The notes: generated by a model from the sequence alone, not told the origin. Shown: positions 46,599 to 56,301, counted from the stretch's first letter. The stretch is 64,000 nucleotides of DNA from Veillonellales bacterium (GCA_944390485.1 CALXPQ010000003.1:62001-126000); one strand, 5' to 3'. Numbers and translations: made by a program.

Positions 46599-47210
46599 AT
46601 GGCAGAAGAAGAAAAGAAGGCCCGCCCGGCGGAAGAAACGCCGGAGGGCGCTCCGGCCGGCGCGCAGGACGCGCAGACGGAGACGGACCTGTCCGCCGCG
46701 CTCTCGAAGGCCATCGAGGCGGAAGCGGCCGCCGAAGCCCGCGCGAAAGAGCTGGAAGACAAGGCCGCCGGCCTCGAGGCGAAGCTGTCGCTTGCGGTGC
46801 AGCAGTACAGCCGCCTGCAGGCGGATTTCGATAATTTCCGCCGCCGCACCCGCGCAGGCGAGGCCGAGGCGAAAGACAAGATGACCGCGGACATCGTGAA
46901 GGAATTCCTTCCGGTGCTCGACAATTTCGGCCTTGCGCTCGCCCACATGTCGAAAGACGAAGCGGGCGCCGCCTATGTGAAAGGCTTCGAGATGCTCCGC
47001 AGGCAGCTCGAAAAAGTGATCGCCGATCTGGGCGTCACGGAGATCGCCGCCGAAGGCGCGGCCTTCGACCCGCATTTCCACGAAGCGGTGATGCAGGCCC
47101 CCGCGCCGGACAAAGAAGACGACACCGTCGCCATGGTCTTCCAGAAAGGCTACGTGCTGAAAGACCGCGTCATCCGTCCTGCGAAAGTGCAGGTCGTCCA
47201 TAACAGTTGA
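46599..47210 (+). CDS. grpE: Nucleotide exchange factor GrpE
   Basis: The 203-residue DnaK co-chaperone has an acidic low-complexity N-terminus (about 1-45), a long dimeric helix, YSRLQADFDNFRRRT, and a C-terminal beta wing with FDPHFHEAVMQ and FQKGYVLKDRVIRPAKV. AGAGGAGG precedes the ATG. Confidence 0.97.
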   Translation: MAEEEKKARPAEETPEGAPAGAQDAQTETDLSAALSKAIEAEAAAEARAKELEDKAAGLEAKLSLAVQQYSRLQADFDNFRRRTRAGEAEAKDKMTADIVKEFLPVLDNFGLALAHMSKDEAGAAYVKGFEMLRRQLEKVIADLGVTEIAAEGAAFDPHFHEAVMQAPAPDKEDDTVAMVFQKGYVLKDRVIRPAKVQVVHNS

Positions 47211-47270
47211 AAACGCCGCGCACAGCGGATTTCCATCTCATAGAAAACAATTTTGAAGGAGGCTATTTCT

Positions 47271-49139
47271 ATGTCTAAAGTCATTGGTATCGATCTTGGT
47301 ACGACGAACTCCGTCGTGGCAGTCATGGAAGGCGGCGAACCCGTCGTCATCCCGAACGCGGAAGGCTCCCGCCTGACCCCGTCTGTGGTGGGCTTCTCCA
47401 AGACGGGCGAACGCCTCGTGGGCCAGCTCGCGAAGCGCCAGGCCGTGTCCAATCCGGACCGCACCGTCGTATCCATCAAGCGCCACATGGGCAGCGATTA
47501 CAAAGTCAATATCGACGGCAAGAGCTACACCCCGCAGGAAATCTCCGCGATGATCCTGCAGAAACTGAAAGCCGACGCGGAAGCGTACCTGGGCGAACCG
47601 GTCACCGAAGCGGTCATCACCTGTCCGGCGTACTTCACCGACAGCCAGCGCCAGGCCACGAAAGATGCCGGCAAGATCGCGGGTCTCAACGTGCTCCGCA
47701 TCATCAACGAACCGACCGCATCCTCTCTGGCTTACGGCCTCGACAAGATCAATGACGGCAAGGAACACACCTTCCTCGTATACGACCTCGGCGGCGGCAC
47801 CTTCGATGTGTCCATCCTCGACCTCGCGGACGGCGTCTTCGAAGTCAAAGCGTCCAACGGCAACGGCCACCTCGGCGGCGACGACTTCGACGCCCGCGTC
47901 ATGGACTGGATCGCCGACACCTTCAAGAAACAGAACGGCTTTGAACTGCGCCGCGATCCCATGACCAACCAGCGCCTGAAAGAAGCGGGCGAGAAGGCGA
48001 AGATCGAACTGTCCGGCGTGATGTCCACGGAGATCAACCTGCCCTTCCTCACTGTCGATGCAAACGGCCAGCCGGTCCACTTCGACGCGACCCTCTCCCG
48101 TGCGGAATTCGACCGCATCACCGAAGACCTCGTCCAGGCGACCGTCGCTCCAATCGACATCGCTATGAAAGACGCGGGCGTCACCGCGGCGGACATCGAG
48201 AAGATCCTCCTCGTCGGCGGCTCTTCCCGCATCCCGGCCGTGCAGACCCTCATCAAGAATAAATTCGGCAAAGAACCGAACAAGGGCATCAACCCGGATG
48301 AATCCGTCGCCGTAGGCGCGGCCATCCAGGCGGGCGTCCTCAAAGGCGAAGTGAAAGACGTGCTCCTCCTCGACGTGACTCCGCTGTCCCTCGGCATCGA
48401 GACGCTGGGCGGCGTATTCACCACCATGATCAAGCGGAACACCACCATCCCGACCCAGAAGACCCAGATCTTCTCCACCGCGGCGGACAACCAGCCCTCC
48501 GTAGACATCCACGTCCTGCAGGGCGAACGTCCCATGGCGGCGGACAACAAGACCCTCGGCCGCTTTGAACTGTCCGACATCCCGCCGGCTCCGAGAGGCG
48601 TGCCGCAGATCCAGGTCACCTTCGATATCGACGCGAACGGCATCGTCCACGTCTCTGCGAAAGACCTCGGCACCGGCAAGGAACAGAGGATCGATATCAC
48701 CTCCTCCTCAGGCCTCTCCGATGAAGAGATCGAACGCATGCAGCAGGACGCGAAGGCTCACGAAGCGGAAGACAAGAAGCGCAAGGAAGCCGTCACCGCC
48801 CGGAACAACGCGGAAGCCCTCGTCTATCAGGCGGAAAAGACCGTGAAGGAGATCGGCGACAAAGCCGACGCGGCGAAAGTGAAAGAAGTGAACGACGCCA
48901 TCGCGAAACTGAAAGAGACCCTGAAAGGCGACGACGCCGATAAGATCAAAGCCGACGCGGAAGCCCTCACGAAGCCGCTCCACGAACTGACGGAAAAACT
49001 CTACCAGCAGGCGCAGCAGGCCGCTCAGGCCCAGCAGCAGGCGCAGGGAGCCCAGCAGCAGGGCCCGCAGGGCGCGGCGCACAAAGACGGCGACACCGTC
49101 GACGCGGACTACAAAGTCGTAGACGACGATAAGAAATAA
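47271..49139 (+). CDS. dnaK: Chaperone DnaK (Hsp70)
   Basis: The 622-residue Hsp70 starts [14 protein letters not shown] and has [12 protein letters not shown], the linker [15 protein letters not shown], and a substrate domain ending in a Gln/Ala-rich tail with YKVVDDDKK. The nucleotide-binding domain is the short Gram-positive type. GAAGGAGG precedes ATG 47271. Codon use is strongly biased (high expression). Confidence 0.98.
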   Translation: MSKVIGIDLGTTNSVVAVMEGGEPVVIPNAEGSRLTPSVVGFSKTGERLVGQLAKRQAVSNPDRTVVSIKRHMGSDYKVNIDGKSYTPQEISAMILQKLKADAEAYLGEPVTEAVITCPAYFTDSQRQATKDAGKIAGLNVLRIINEPTASSLAYGLDKINDGKEHTFLVYDLGGGTFDVSILDLADGVFEVKASNGNGHLGGDDFDARVMDWIADTFKKQNGFELRRDPMTNQRLKEAGEKAKIELSGVMSTEINLPFLTVDANGQPVHFDATLSRAEFDRITEDLVQATVAPIDIAMKDAGVTAADIEKILLVGGSSRIPAVQTLIKNKFGKEPNKGINPDESVAVGAAIQAGVLKGEVKDVLLLDVTPLSLGIETLGGVFTTMIKRNTTIPTQKTQIFSTAADNQPSVDIHVLQGERPMAADNKTLGRFELSDIPPAPRGVPQIQVTFDIDANGIVHVSAKDLGTGKEQRIDITSSSGLSDEEIERMQQDAKAHEAEDKKRKEAVTARNNAEALVYQAEKTVKEIGDKADAAKVKEVNDAIAKLKETLKGDDADKIKADAEALTKPLHELTEKLYQQAQQAAQAQQQAQGAQQQGPQGAAHKDGDTVDADYKVVDDDKK

Positions 49140-49155
49140 GACAGGATGAGGATGT

Positions 49156-50337
49156 ATGGCAGCACGGGATTATTATGAAGTACTCGGCGTCGACAGGAAC
49201 GCCACGGAAGACGACATCAAGAAAGCCTACCGGAAAATGGCCCGGAAATACCATCCGGACCTGCACAAGGACGATCCCACCGCGGCCGATAAATTCAAGG
49301 AAGTCAACGAAGCCTATCAGACGCTCTCCGACGCGGACAAGCGCGCCCAGTACGACCAGATCGGCCACGACGCCTACGAACAGGCCCAGAAGGGCGGCAC
49401 CGGGGCCGGCGGCTTCGGCGGATTCGGCCAGGGCGGATTTGGAGGCTTCGGCGGGTTCGGCGGCCAGGGCGGCTTCGACATGGGGGACATCTTCGACATG
49501 TTCACCGGCGGAGCCGGCCGGCGTCAGCGGAACGGTCCGGAGCGCGGCGACGATCTCCGCTACGACATGGAGATCACCCTCCGCGAAGCGGCGAGCGGCG
49601 TGAAGAAGACCTTCTCCGTGAAGAAAGAAGAGACCTGCTCCAAGTGCCACGGCACCGGCGCGGAACCCGGCACCGACGTGGAGACCTGCCCGCACTGCCA
49701 CGGCACCGGACAGGAACGCATCGTGCGGAACAGCCCCTTCGGCCAGATGGTGAACGTTACCACCTGCCGCTACTGCGGCGGCACCGGGAAGATCATCAAG
49801 CAGAAATGCAGCACCTGCCACGGCACCGGCCTCCAGATGGTGGAAAAGAAACTGGAGATCAATATCCCCGCCGGCGCGGACACGGGCGTGCGCATGCGCA
49901 TCGCCGGCGAAGGCAATCCCGGCAAGCGCGGCGGCCCGGCGGGCGACCTCTACGTATACATCTACGTCAAGCCAGATCCGAACTTCGAGCGCGACGGGGA
50001 CGACCTCTACTGTAAGGCGGACATCTCCTTCCCCACCGCGGCCCTGGGCAACACCATCAAAGTGCTCACCCTCGACAACGAAGTGGAGCTGAAGATCCCC
50101 GCCGGCACGCAGGGCGGCACCCGCTTCCGCATCAAGGGCGCGGGCATGCCGAAACTCCGGGGCAGCGACAAAGGCGACCTCTACGTCGTCGTGAACGTCG
50201 TCGTCCCGCGGAACCTCAAAGGCGAGCAGAAAGAAGCTCTCCTGAAATACGCGGACATCTCCGGCGAAGACATCACCACCTACCGGGGCAAAAGCTCCTC
50301 CTTCATCGACAAGATCATAGACAAGCTCAAGTCCTGA
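49156..50337 (+). CDS. dnaJ: Chaperone DnaJ (Hsp40)
   Basis: The 393-residue co-chaperone has a J domain with the HPD triad (33-35), a Gly/Phe region (about 75-120), four CxxCxGxG zinc motifs, and two C-terminal substrate domains. It stimulates DnaK ATPase. It closes the CIRCE operon. Confidence 0.98.
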   Translation: MAARDYYEVLGVDRNATEDDIKKAYRKMARKYHPDLHKDDPTAADKFKEVNEAYQTLSDADKRAQYDQIGHDAYEQAQKGGTGAGGFGGFGQGGFGGFGGFGGQGGFDMGDIFDMFTGGAGRRQRNGPERGDDLRYDMEITLREAASGVKKTFSVKKEETCSKCHGTGAEPGTDVETCPHCHGTGQERIVRNSPFGQMVNVTTCRYCGGTGKIIKQKCSTCHGTGLQMVEKKLEINIPAGADTGVRMRIAGEGNPGKRGGPAGDLYVYIYVKPDPNFERDGDDLYCKADISFPTAALGNTIKVLTLDNEVELKIPAGTQGGTRFRIKGAGMPKLRGSDKGDLYVVVNVVVPRNLKGEQKEALLKYADISGEDITTYRGKSSSFIDKIIDKLKS

Positions 50338-50344
50338 GAAAACG

Positions 50345-50378
50345 AAAAACGCTCTCTCCAAAAGGGGAGGGCGTTTTT
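50345..50378 (+). terminator. Terminator of the heat-shock operon
   Basis: AAAAACGCTCTCTCC-aaaa-GGGGAGGGCGTTTTT hairpin. Confidence 0.9.
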
Positions 50379-50565
50379 GCGTGTGCTGATGAGGAAACAT
50401 ATATAGAAGTAAAATAAATATAATCTCGTACATAGAATCCGTAGAGCCATTTTCAGGTGAGCGTGCGGGCCGGGGATTTGTCCGGGGAGGTTCCGGCATT
50501 TGCGGGAGAAACGGCGCTGCCTGTAGTTCTGAAATGAGCCGTGAGAAAATGGGGACAGGCCAAGA

Positions 50566-50594
50566 TTGACAGGGCACGGAACGGCCCATATAAT
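50566..50594 (+). promoter_or_regulatory. Perfect consensus promoter for the M20 gene
   Basis: TTGACA (50566-50571), 17-base spacer, TATAAT (50589-50594). The only promoter in the window with both hexamers perfect at ideal spacing. The 302-base gap before the gene otherwise holds an AT-rich patch (about 50395-50445), unlike the surrounding sequence, and no gene. Confidence 0.9.
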
Positions 50595-50639
50595 TAAAAA
50601 TAATATCCGGCTTGTCCGGAGACAAAGGAGTGATTTTTC

Positions 50640-51911
50640 ATGATGGATATAAAACAGCTGGCGGAGGCGGAAGCGGAGCGGCTGACGGCGCTGCGCCGGC
50701 ATTTCCATGCGCATCCGGAGCTGTCGCAGAAGGAGTTCGCCACGATGGATTTCATCGAGAAGGAGCTGGCGGCGCTCTCTATTCCCACGGTGCGGGTGCC
50801 GCACGGCGGGGTGTTCGGGTTCCTGGACAGCGGGAAGCCCGGCTGGACGGTGCTCATGCGCGCGGATATCGACGCGCTCCCGATCCAGGAGTCGGAGCGG
50901 AATCTGGCGCGGGCGAAGGCGTGCGTGTCGGAGAATCCCGGCGTGTCTCACGCGTGCGGCCACGACGGCCACATGGCGATGCTCCTCACGGAGGCGAAGA
51001 TCCTCGCGGAGCACCGGGAGGACTGGGCCGGGAAGGTGGTCCTCATGTTCGAGGAAGCGGAGGAAATGGGCGAGCGCGGCATCGCGCCGATGCTCCGCTG
51101 GCTGGCGGAGCACGAGGTGCCGGTGGATGTGTGCTGGGGCTCGCATGTGATGTACAATGTGCCGGTGGGCAAGATTGCGCTCATGGACGGGGCGATGCTC
51201 GCGGGGGCGTTTTTCTTCCGGGTGAAGGTGCACGGGAAGAGCGGCCACGGCTCGATGCCGCATCTGGCGGTGAGCCCCATCGACTGCTTCGCGGCGTTCG
51301 CCTCGGCGCTCCAGTCGTACCGCATGCGCCGCATCCGTCCGGACACGAGCTTCACCTATTCGTTCGGCATGGTGCAGGCGGGCGATACGCCGAACGTCAT
51401 CCCCGACGAGCTCACGTTCGCCGGGACGGCGCGGTATCTGGACAATGAGAGCGGCGAAGCGTTCCGCCGGGATTTCTGGAAGCTGCTTCACAACGTGTGC
51501 GCGGAGACGGGCTGCACGGCGGAAGCGGTGGAGGATCAGTTCTTCCCGGCGACGGTGAATACGAAGGAATGCGCGGAGTTCGGCCGGCGGGCCATCGGCG
51601 AAGTGCTCGGCCCGGACGCGGTGATCTCCATACCGCCGTGGATGGCGGCGGAGACGTTCTCCCTCACGGAGCTCACGTATCCGGGGGTCTTCTCCTTCAC
51701 GGGCATCCAGGATGAGGCGACCGGGAGCGGCGCGAATCATCATACGCCGGAATTCGACATCGACGAGCGGGGGCTCGTGTGCGGCGTGGAGGCGGCGCTG
51801 GCCTATGTGCTTGCCATGCTGCGGGAGAAACCGTCGTTCCCGTCGTTCCGAAAGAAGGAGCTGGAGCCCATGCTGGAGCTGACGGAAATCCGTCCGCCGC
51901 GGCAGGTCTGA
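50640..51911 (+). CDS. M20-family amidohydrolase
   Basis: The 423-residue enzyme belongs to the M20D hippurate hydrolase/N-acyl-amino-acid amidohydrolase group. Motifs are FHAHPELSQKEF, HACGHDGHMA (metal ligands), FEEAEEMGERG (catalytic Glu), and GANHHTPEFDID. There is an inserted dimerisation domain (about 180-300). It is cytosolic and frees amino acids from N-acyl derivatives; the natural substrate is unknown. AAAGGAGTG precedes tandem ATG codons (50640, 50643). It is followed 25 bases later by the DUF308 gene. Confidence 0.9.
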   Translation: MMDIKQLAEAEAERLTALRRHFHAHPELSQKEFATMDFIEKELAALSIPTVRVPHGGVFGFLDSGKPGWTVLMRADIDALPIQESERNLARAKACVSENPGVSHACGHDGHMAMLLTEAKILAEHREDWAGKVVLMFEEAEEMGERGIAPMLRWLAEHEVPVDVCWGSHVMYNVPVGKIALMDGAMLAGAFFFRVKVHGKSGHGSMPHLAVSPIDCFAAFASALQSYRMRRIRPDTSFTYSFGMVQAGDTPNVIPDELTFAGTARYLDNESGEAFRRDFWKLLHNVCAETGCTAEAVEDQFFPATVNTKECAEFGRRAIGEVLGPDAVISIPPWMAAETFSLTELTYPGVFSFTGIQDEATGSGANHHTPEFDIDERGLVCGVEAALAYVLAMLREKPSFPSFRKKELEPMLELTEIRPPRQV

Positions 51912-51936
51912 TTTTTGAAACGGCAAGGAGGTCCCC

Positions 51937-52446
51937 ATGCATTCTCTGTGGCTCATCCTTTCGAGCGTCTTCTTCGGCGTGGCCGGGGTGTACTGCTTCA
52001 TCCATCCGGATATGGCGATGGAGGCGGTGGCGCTGTATATCGGTTTCCTCGTGTGTTTCAGCGGGCTGTCCCAGCTCCTGCGGTACGGCTCGACGCCGGC
52101 GGCGGCGCGGTCCCGGTGGCAGCTCGTCATGGCGGTGCTGGACGTGCTCTTCGGCGGGTGGCTGCTCCTGTCGGGCAATTATCTCCTGCTGGTGCTCTTC
52201 CTGCCCTTCATGTTCGCGGCGTACGTGCTGACCCGCGGGCTGCTGCTCTTCGTCTATTATTTCCGGGCAAAGGAGACAGTGCGGAGCCCGCATCTCTTCC
52301 TCCTCGCGGCGGCGGTGCAGGTGATTTTCGGCGGGGCGCTGGCCATGATGCCGCTCTTCGCGGCGGCGGTCTTCATCTATGCCGTGGGGGCCGGCCTCAT
52401 CTGGTGCGGCTTCACGAGCTTCACTCTGTGGCGGGACGTGAAATAA
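51937..52446 (+). CDS. HdeD-like DUF308 membrane protein
   Basis: The 169-residue protein has about six membrane helices in three hairpins, as in HdeD/DUF308. HSLWLILSSVFFGVAGVYCFI, the VLDVLFGGWLLLSGN repeat, and AVQVIFGGALAMMPLF show the internal repeat. HdeD acts in acid resistance in E. coli; its job elsewhere is unclear. GCAAGGAGG precedes the ATG. Cotranscribed with the amidohydrolase. Confidence 0.8.
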   Translation: MHSLWLILSSVFFGVAGVYCFIHPDMAMEAVALYIGFLVCFSGLSQLLRYGSTPAAARSRWQLVMAVLDVLFGGWLLLSGNYLLLVLFLPFMFAAYVLTRGLLLFVYYFRAKETVRSPHLFLLAAAVQVIFGGALAMMPLFAAAVFIYAVGAGLIWCGFTSFTLWRDVK

Positions 52447-52448
52447 GG

Positions 52449-52482
52449 AAACTGCCGCGGCTCCGGGCTGCGGCGGTTTTTT
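52449..52482 (+). terminator. Terminator after the DUF308 gene
   Basis: AACTGCCGC / GCGGCGGTT hairpin followed by TTTTTT. Confidence 0.85.
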
Positions 52483-52512
52483 CATGCGCGGGAGAAAATG
52501 CGCCATTGATGA

Positions 52513-52518
52513 TATAAT
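52513..52518 (+). promoter_or_regulatory. Extended -10 element for the DUF805 pair
   Basis: TGATATAAT ending at 52518, about 48 bases before the ATG. No clear -35. Confidence 0.5.
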
Positions 52519-52565
52519 AAAAAAAGAATTTTTTGCGGGACGCCCCGCATGGGAGGATTGTTCAT

Positions 52566-53213
52566 ATGAAGTGGTTTTACAGCAACAGCGGCGACAGTGT
52601 GTGGAAGATGTATCTGTCTTTCGACGGGCGCATCGACCGGCTCACTCTGTGGATCCGTATCATCTTGCTGAATGTCTTTACGTATGTGGTCATCTTCACG
52701 CTGGGGAGCCTGTCCACGGAGTACACGTCGCTCAATTTCGGTTCGTGGATGAATACGGTGCTCATCGCGTACTGGTTCTGCCTGACGACGCTGTGGGTGC
52801 GGCGCTTCCATGACCGGGGCGTGGCGGGCTGGTGGTACGGCCTCTACGCGCTGGCAGTGCCGGCGGCGGCCGCGGAATTCATCTGGGCGAATTTCCACAT
52901 CAACGGGGACCCCATGCAGGAGACGATGGTGAATGTGGGCGTGGGCCTCTTCGTGGTGTTGGGGTTGGCGACGATCTATATTCTCGCACGGTTCGGCTTC
53001 ACGAAGAGCCAGCCCGGGGAGAACCGCTACGGTCCGGAGCCGGGGACGCGCCGGGCGGCGAAGCCCGCGCCGAAGGCGGAAGGGAAAGGCCATGGGAAGA
53101 AGCCCGTGCGCCGCGTGAAGAAAGTGGTCGTGAAGAAACACGGCGCGGACCATGCGAAGGCGGCCGCAGAGAAGGCGGAGCCGAAGGAAGCGAAGAAAGA
53201 GGATGCGGAATGA
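52566..53213 (+). CDS. DUF805 protein with Lys/Ala-rich tail
   Basis: The 215-residue protein has four membrane helices with FDGRIDRLTLWIRI and LWVRRFHDRGVAGWWYG, the DUF805 signatures. GENRYGPEPG ends the domain. The last 50 residues are a Lys/Ala/Glu-rich histone-H1-like tail with RRVKKVVVKKHG. ATG 52566 follows GGGAGGA. Function of DUF805 is unknown. ATGA overlap with a second DUF805 gene. Confidence 0.82.
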   Translation: MKWFYSNSGDSVWKMYLSFDGRIDRLTLWIRIILLNVFTYVVIFTLGSLSTEYTSLNFGSWMNTVLIAYWFCLTTLWVRRFHDRGVAGWWYGLYALAVPAAAAEFIWANFHINGDPMQETMVNVGVGLFVVLGLATIYILARFGFTKSQPGENRYGPEPGTRRAAKPAPKAEGKGHGKKPVRRVKKVVVKKHGADHAKAAAEKAEPKEAKKEDAE

Positions 53214-53722
53214 ATGACTGGGTGCGGCGCATCGCGGAGGCGTTCTTTTCTTTCCGGGGGCGGCTCTCCCGGAAGCGCTTCTGGCTGCGCATGCTCGTGC
53301 TGTACGGAGTGATGCAGGTCCTCGCGGGGGCCGTCGCGTACGGCGTGCCGGCGCTGGGATTTTCGGCGCAGGTGACGCTCTACGCGTCGCTGGCGATGAC
53401 GCTCCTTTTCTGGCTGGGGTCGGCGTCTCTCTGGGTGCGGCGCTTCCATGACCGGAACGTGTCCGGCTGGTGGTATGCGGTCTTCTTCGCGTTCATCCTG
53501 GGCGTCTTCTGCTGGCTGGTGTACGCGGTGGCGGTCTCGGGCGGCAATGCGGATTCGCCGGATATGGTGCTGGCGAAGTACCTCGTGGTGGGAGCGCTCA
53601 TGGCGTGGCTTTTCGTGGCGGTGCGCTTCGGCTTCCGCCGGGGGACGCCCGGCCCGAACCGGTACGGCCCGGATCCGCTGGGCGGCGGCGCGGAGCTGCC
53701 GGAGGAGATCCGGATCTCGTGA
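53210..53722 (+). CDS. Second DUF805 membrane protein
   Basis: The 170-residue protein has four helices and the same landmarks: FRGRLSRKRFWLRM, LWVRRFHDRNVSGWWYA, and GPNRYGPDPLGG. It is a diverged tandem duplicate of its neighbour without the basic tail. A heteromeric complex of the two is plausible but is inference. Confidence 0.82.
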   Translation: MNDWVRRIAEAFFSFRGRLSRKRFWLRMLVLYGVMQVLAGAVAYGVPALGFSAQVTLYASLAMTLLFWLGSASLWVRRFHDRNVSGWWYAVFFAFILGVFCWLVYAVAVSGGNADSPDMVLAKYLVVGALMAWLFVAVRFGFRRGTPGPNRYGPDPLGGGAELPEEIRIS

Positions 53723-53730
53723 AAGCTGAT

Positions 53731-53772
53731 AAAAAAACTCCTTCAGGACGGCATGTCCCGGAGGAGTTTTTT
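53731..53772. terminator. Bidirectional terminator between DUF805 and helicase genes
   Basis: AAAAAACTCCT...GGAC-ggcat-GTCC...AGGAGTTTTTT. It serves both convergent genes. Confidence 0.9.
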
Positions 53773-53778
53773 CGCGTC

Positions 53779-55056
53779 TTATTTCCCGCGGCGGGAGCGG
53801 GGCGCGTTCGGATCTTTTTTGCGGCGCTGGCGCATGTTGCGGCCGTTGTGGCCGAGGGCCTTGTGCTCTTTTTTCTTCGTGGGCTTGTACATGCCCGGGG
53901 TGACCACGCGGCGCTTCGGCTTTGCCTGCCGCACGCGGAGGAGTTCGCCTTTCTCGTTGTAGCGGGCGAGGGTCTCGTCGATGGAGCGCTCCAGCCGGCG
54001 CAGGAGGAGCCCGTCTTCCGGCGTGGCGTAGGTGATGGAGAGGCCCTTCGTCCCCGCACGGCCCGTGCGGCCGATGCGGTGCACGTAGTATTCCAGATTG
54101 CGGGGGATGCCGTAATTGAAGACGTGGGTCACGCCTTCCACGTCGAGCCCGCGGGCGGCGATGTCCGAGGCGACGAGCACCTGGATCTTCGCTTTTTCGA
54201 AATTGCGGATGACCTGATTGCGCTGGCCCTGCGACATGTCGCCGTGCAGCTCGTCCACGGCGAGATCGGTCGCTTCGGCGAGGCGGTCGGCGAGCTGGTG
54301 CGCTTCTTCGCGGGTATTGCAGAAGACGAGCGCCATGTAGGGGTTCATTTCTTTGAGATGGCGCAGGAGCAGTTTGAATTTGTGGTCCGCCGTGGTCATG
54401 TAGATGCGCTGCTCTACGGTGGAGGCGGTGACTTTCGGGGCCGCGTCGATCACGACGGGGCTCTTCATGTATTTCCGCGCCAGCCGCACCGCCGCGTCAG
54501 GCATGGTGGCGGAGAAGAGGAGCACCTGCCGCTTCTTCGGCGTCTCGTCAATGATGGCTTCGATGTCTTCCCGGAAGCCCGCGGCGAGCATCTGGTCCGC
54601 TTCGTCGAGGACGACCGCTTTCACGGTGGTGAGGTCCACCGCGCGGCGGCGGATGTGGTCGAGGAGGCGGCCCGGGGTGCCGATGATGAAATGGGGGGAG
54701 CGGCGGAGCTTCCGGAGCTGGTTCTCGATGGTGCGTCCGCCGATGACGTCCGCCGCGTCGAGCCCGAAGGCTTCCGCGAAGGGGCGGAGCACGTCGAAGA
54801 CCTGCCGTGCGAGTTCGCGGGTGGGGGTCATGATGAGCACCGCCACGCCTTCTTCGTCCGGCTTCACGCGGTGGATGAAGGGGAGCAGGTAGGCGAGGGT
54901 CTTGCCCGTGCCGGTCTGCGAGCGGCCGATGACGTCCGCGCCCTTGAGGGCGGCGGGGATGGCTTTCTGCTGGATGCGGGTGGGCGCGGTGATCCCGCTC
55001 CGGGCGAGCTGGTCCGAGATCTCCCGGGACAGGCCCAGGGAAAAGAATGTGTCCAT
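53779..55056 (-). CDS. DEAD-box RNA helicase
   Basis: The 425-residue helicase has a Q motif (PTRIQQKAIP), Walker A SQTGTGKT (K52), PTRELA, DEAD (151-154), SAT (182-184), and HRIGRTGRAG. The tail is basic (RSRRGK), as in CshA/RhlE-type proteins that bind RNA. It likely acts in RNA decay, ribosome assembly or cold response. GGAGGTA precedes the start; the promoter is a TGATATAAT extended -10 at 55103-55108. Confidence 0.93.
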   Translation of the reverse strand: MDTFFSLGLSREISDQLARSGITAPTRIQQKAIPAALKGADVIGRSQTGTGKTLAYLLPFIHRVKPDEEGVAVLIMTPTRELARQVFDVLRPFAEAFGLDAADVIGGRTIENQLRKLRRSPHFIIGTPGRLLDHIRRRAVDLTTVKAVVLDEADQMLAAGFREDIEAIIDETPKKRQVLLFSATMPDAAVRLARKYMKSPVVIDAAPKVTASTVEQRIYMTTADHKFKLLLRHLKEMNPYMALVFCNTREEAHQLADRLAEATDLAVDELHGDMSQGQRNQVIRNFEKAKIQVLVASDIAARGLDVEGVTHVFNYGIPRNLEYYVHRIGRTGRAGTKGLSITYATPEDGLLLRRLERSIDETLARYNEKGELLRVRQAKPKRRVVTPGMYKPTKKKEHKALGHNGRNMRQRRKKDPNAPRSRRGK

Positions 55057-55102
55057 GTTACCTCCTTGTGATGATGGTTCGTCTCTGTAAGAATCAGCTG
55101 TA

Positions 55103-55108
55103 TTATAT
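55103..55108 (-). promoter_or_regulatory. Extended -10 element for the DEAD-box helicase
   Basis: On the minus strand TGATATAAT. No clear -35. Confidence 0.55.
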
Positions 55109-55193
55109 CACAGGGCGCAAGGGCGGGCCGCCGTCCGCGCGGCTAAGATTCGTGGTACAATAGCACAAAAGAAAAACAGACTGGAGGTTTCCC

Positions 55194-56054
55194 ATGCATT
55201 CCCTTCATGATTTCCTGCGGCAGGCCCTGTGGCTCTCCGTGTGCATCGTCCCCATCCCGGCGGGCGCGTTCGCGGTGCAGACCGCGGACATGCTGCTCGT
55301 GAGCCTGCTGGCGCTCACGGCGCTGGGCACGCTGGTGCCCTTCCTGTATTTCGGCGCGCAGCGCACGGGGTACGGCGCGGCGTACGGGAAGCGCCGCTGC
55401 GCGGTCCATCTGGAATGCGCGCTCTCGGTCTTCCTGACGCTCTTCCTCTGCGTGTGGGCCGCGGCGGCGGGCGGCGCTTCGCTCGAGACGAGGCTGGGTC
55501 ACGCGGGCTCGGCGGCAGCGGGCGGCGCAGGCATGCTGCTCCTGATGCTACTCATCTTCGCCATGGACGCAGCGGCCATGCGGCTCTATGACCGGCTCGC
55601 GCGGGGCGGAGAGAAGCGCCGGCAGTGGCTCGCGCTCTCTTTCTTCACGGGATGGATTCCGGGCGTGCTCCTCTCGGCGGCGGCGGTCCTCGCCGCGACG
55701 GGACTGGGGACGACGTTCCTCTTCGTACTCTTCCTGGCGGGGGCGCTGAACTGGGTGCTCTGGCTGAAGATCGTCACGGGGATGATGAGCTTCGCGTTTT
55801 ATCTGTATTTCTCGGCGGAGGGGACGCGCACCCGCCGGACCATCCAGGTGGTCTTCTCGGCGGCGCTGTGGCTCCTCCTGCTGTACGCGCCGCTGGTGGC
55901 GTCCCTGCAGATCCCCGGCGGCGGCGCGTGGCGCGCCTGGGCGGACCCGGCGTATCTGTCCATCGTGCCCTTCCTCTCCGACCTGTGGGCGGTGGGGCTG
56001 GCCTATCTCGGCGGGCGGAAGATCGCCGCGTGGATCTATGCGGCGGCGGAATGA
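55194..56054 (+). CDS. Multi-pass membrane protein of unknown function
   Basis: The 286-residue protein has seven or eight predicted membrane helices (among them about 12-28, 33-52, 73-92, 110-127, 148-168, 172-195) and no motif I recognise. GGAGG precedes the ATG, and a TGGTACAAT extended -10 ends at about 55156. It stands alone between the helicase and the ECF leader. Confidence 0.65.
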   Translation: MHSLHDFLRQALWLSVCIVPIPAGAFAVQTADMLLVSLLALTALGTLVPFLYFGAQRTGYGAAYGKRRCAVHLECALSVFLTLFLCVWAAAAGGASLETRLGHAGSAAAGGAGMLLLMLLIFAMDAAAMRLYDRLARGGEKRRQWLALSFFTGWIPGVLLSAAAVLAATGLGTTFLFVLFLAGALNWVLWLKIVTGMMSFAFYLYFSAEGTRTRRTIQVVFSAALWLLLLYAPLVASLQIPGGGAWRAWADPAYLSIVPFLSDLWAVGLAYLGGRKIAAWIYAAAE

Positions 56055-56139
56055 GAAGAGCGGCAGCCTGCCGCTTTTTGTACGGGATTTTTTATCGGCG
56101 CGTATATAAAATTTCTGGAAAGCCTCCGGCGGCTGTCCA

Positions 56140-56167
56140 TTGACACCATCCGGCGGGCGGGTATAAT
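56140..56167 (+). promoter_or_regulatory. Promoter of the ECF S-component gene
   Basis: TTGACA (56140-56145) and TATAAT (56162-56167) with a 16-base spacer. Predicted transcription start near 56174. Confidence 0.85.
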
Positions 56168-56173
56168 GAATGG

Positions 56174-56292
56174 GAACCGATGGAGGGACCATGCACTGCC
56201 GGTATCGGTCGAACTGGACCGCATGGCGAGTGACATCGGCGAAGGAACCCTGTTTCGTACGGCTTATATCTCACGGAGAATAAGAACGGAGG
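56174..56292 (+). ncRNA. Candidate structured leader RNA (possible riboswitch)
   Basis: Three nested stems are visible. P1 pairs CCGATG (56177-56182) with CATCGG (56234-56239). P2 pairs CCATGC (56189-56194) with GCATGG (56221-56226). P3 pairs CCGGT (56199-56203) with ACTGG (56213-56217), with one G-U pair. Purine-rich internal loops separate them (GAGGGA opposite CGAGTGA). The P3 apical loop (ATCGGT, 56204-56209) is also complementary to the 5' strand of P1, giving a mutually exclusive alternative. A small hairpin (CTTAT/ATAAG, 56263-56284) lies just before the GGAGG ribosome site. I do not recognise it as a known riboswitch class. Confidence 0.5.
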
Positions 56293-56301
56293 CTTTTCAG
56301 C

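Noticed and set aside
56160..56301. Known riboswitch (FMN, TPP, cobalamin, THF, preQ1) upstream of the ECF gene
   Set aside because: None of their conserved core sequences could be found; only generic stems are visible.
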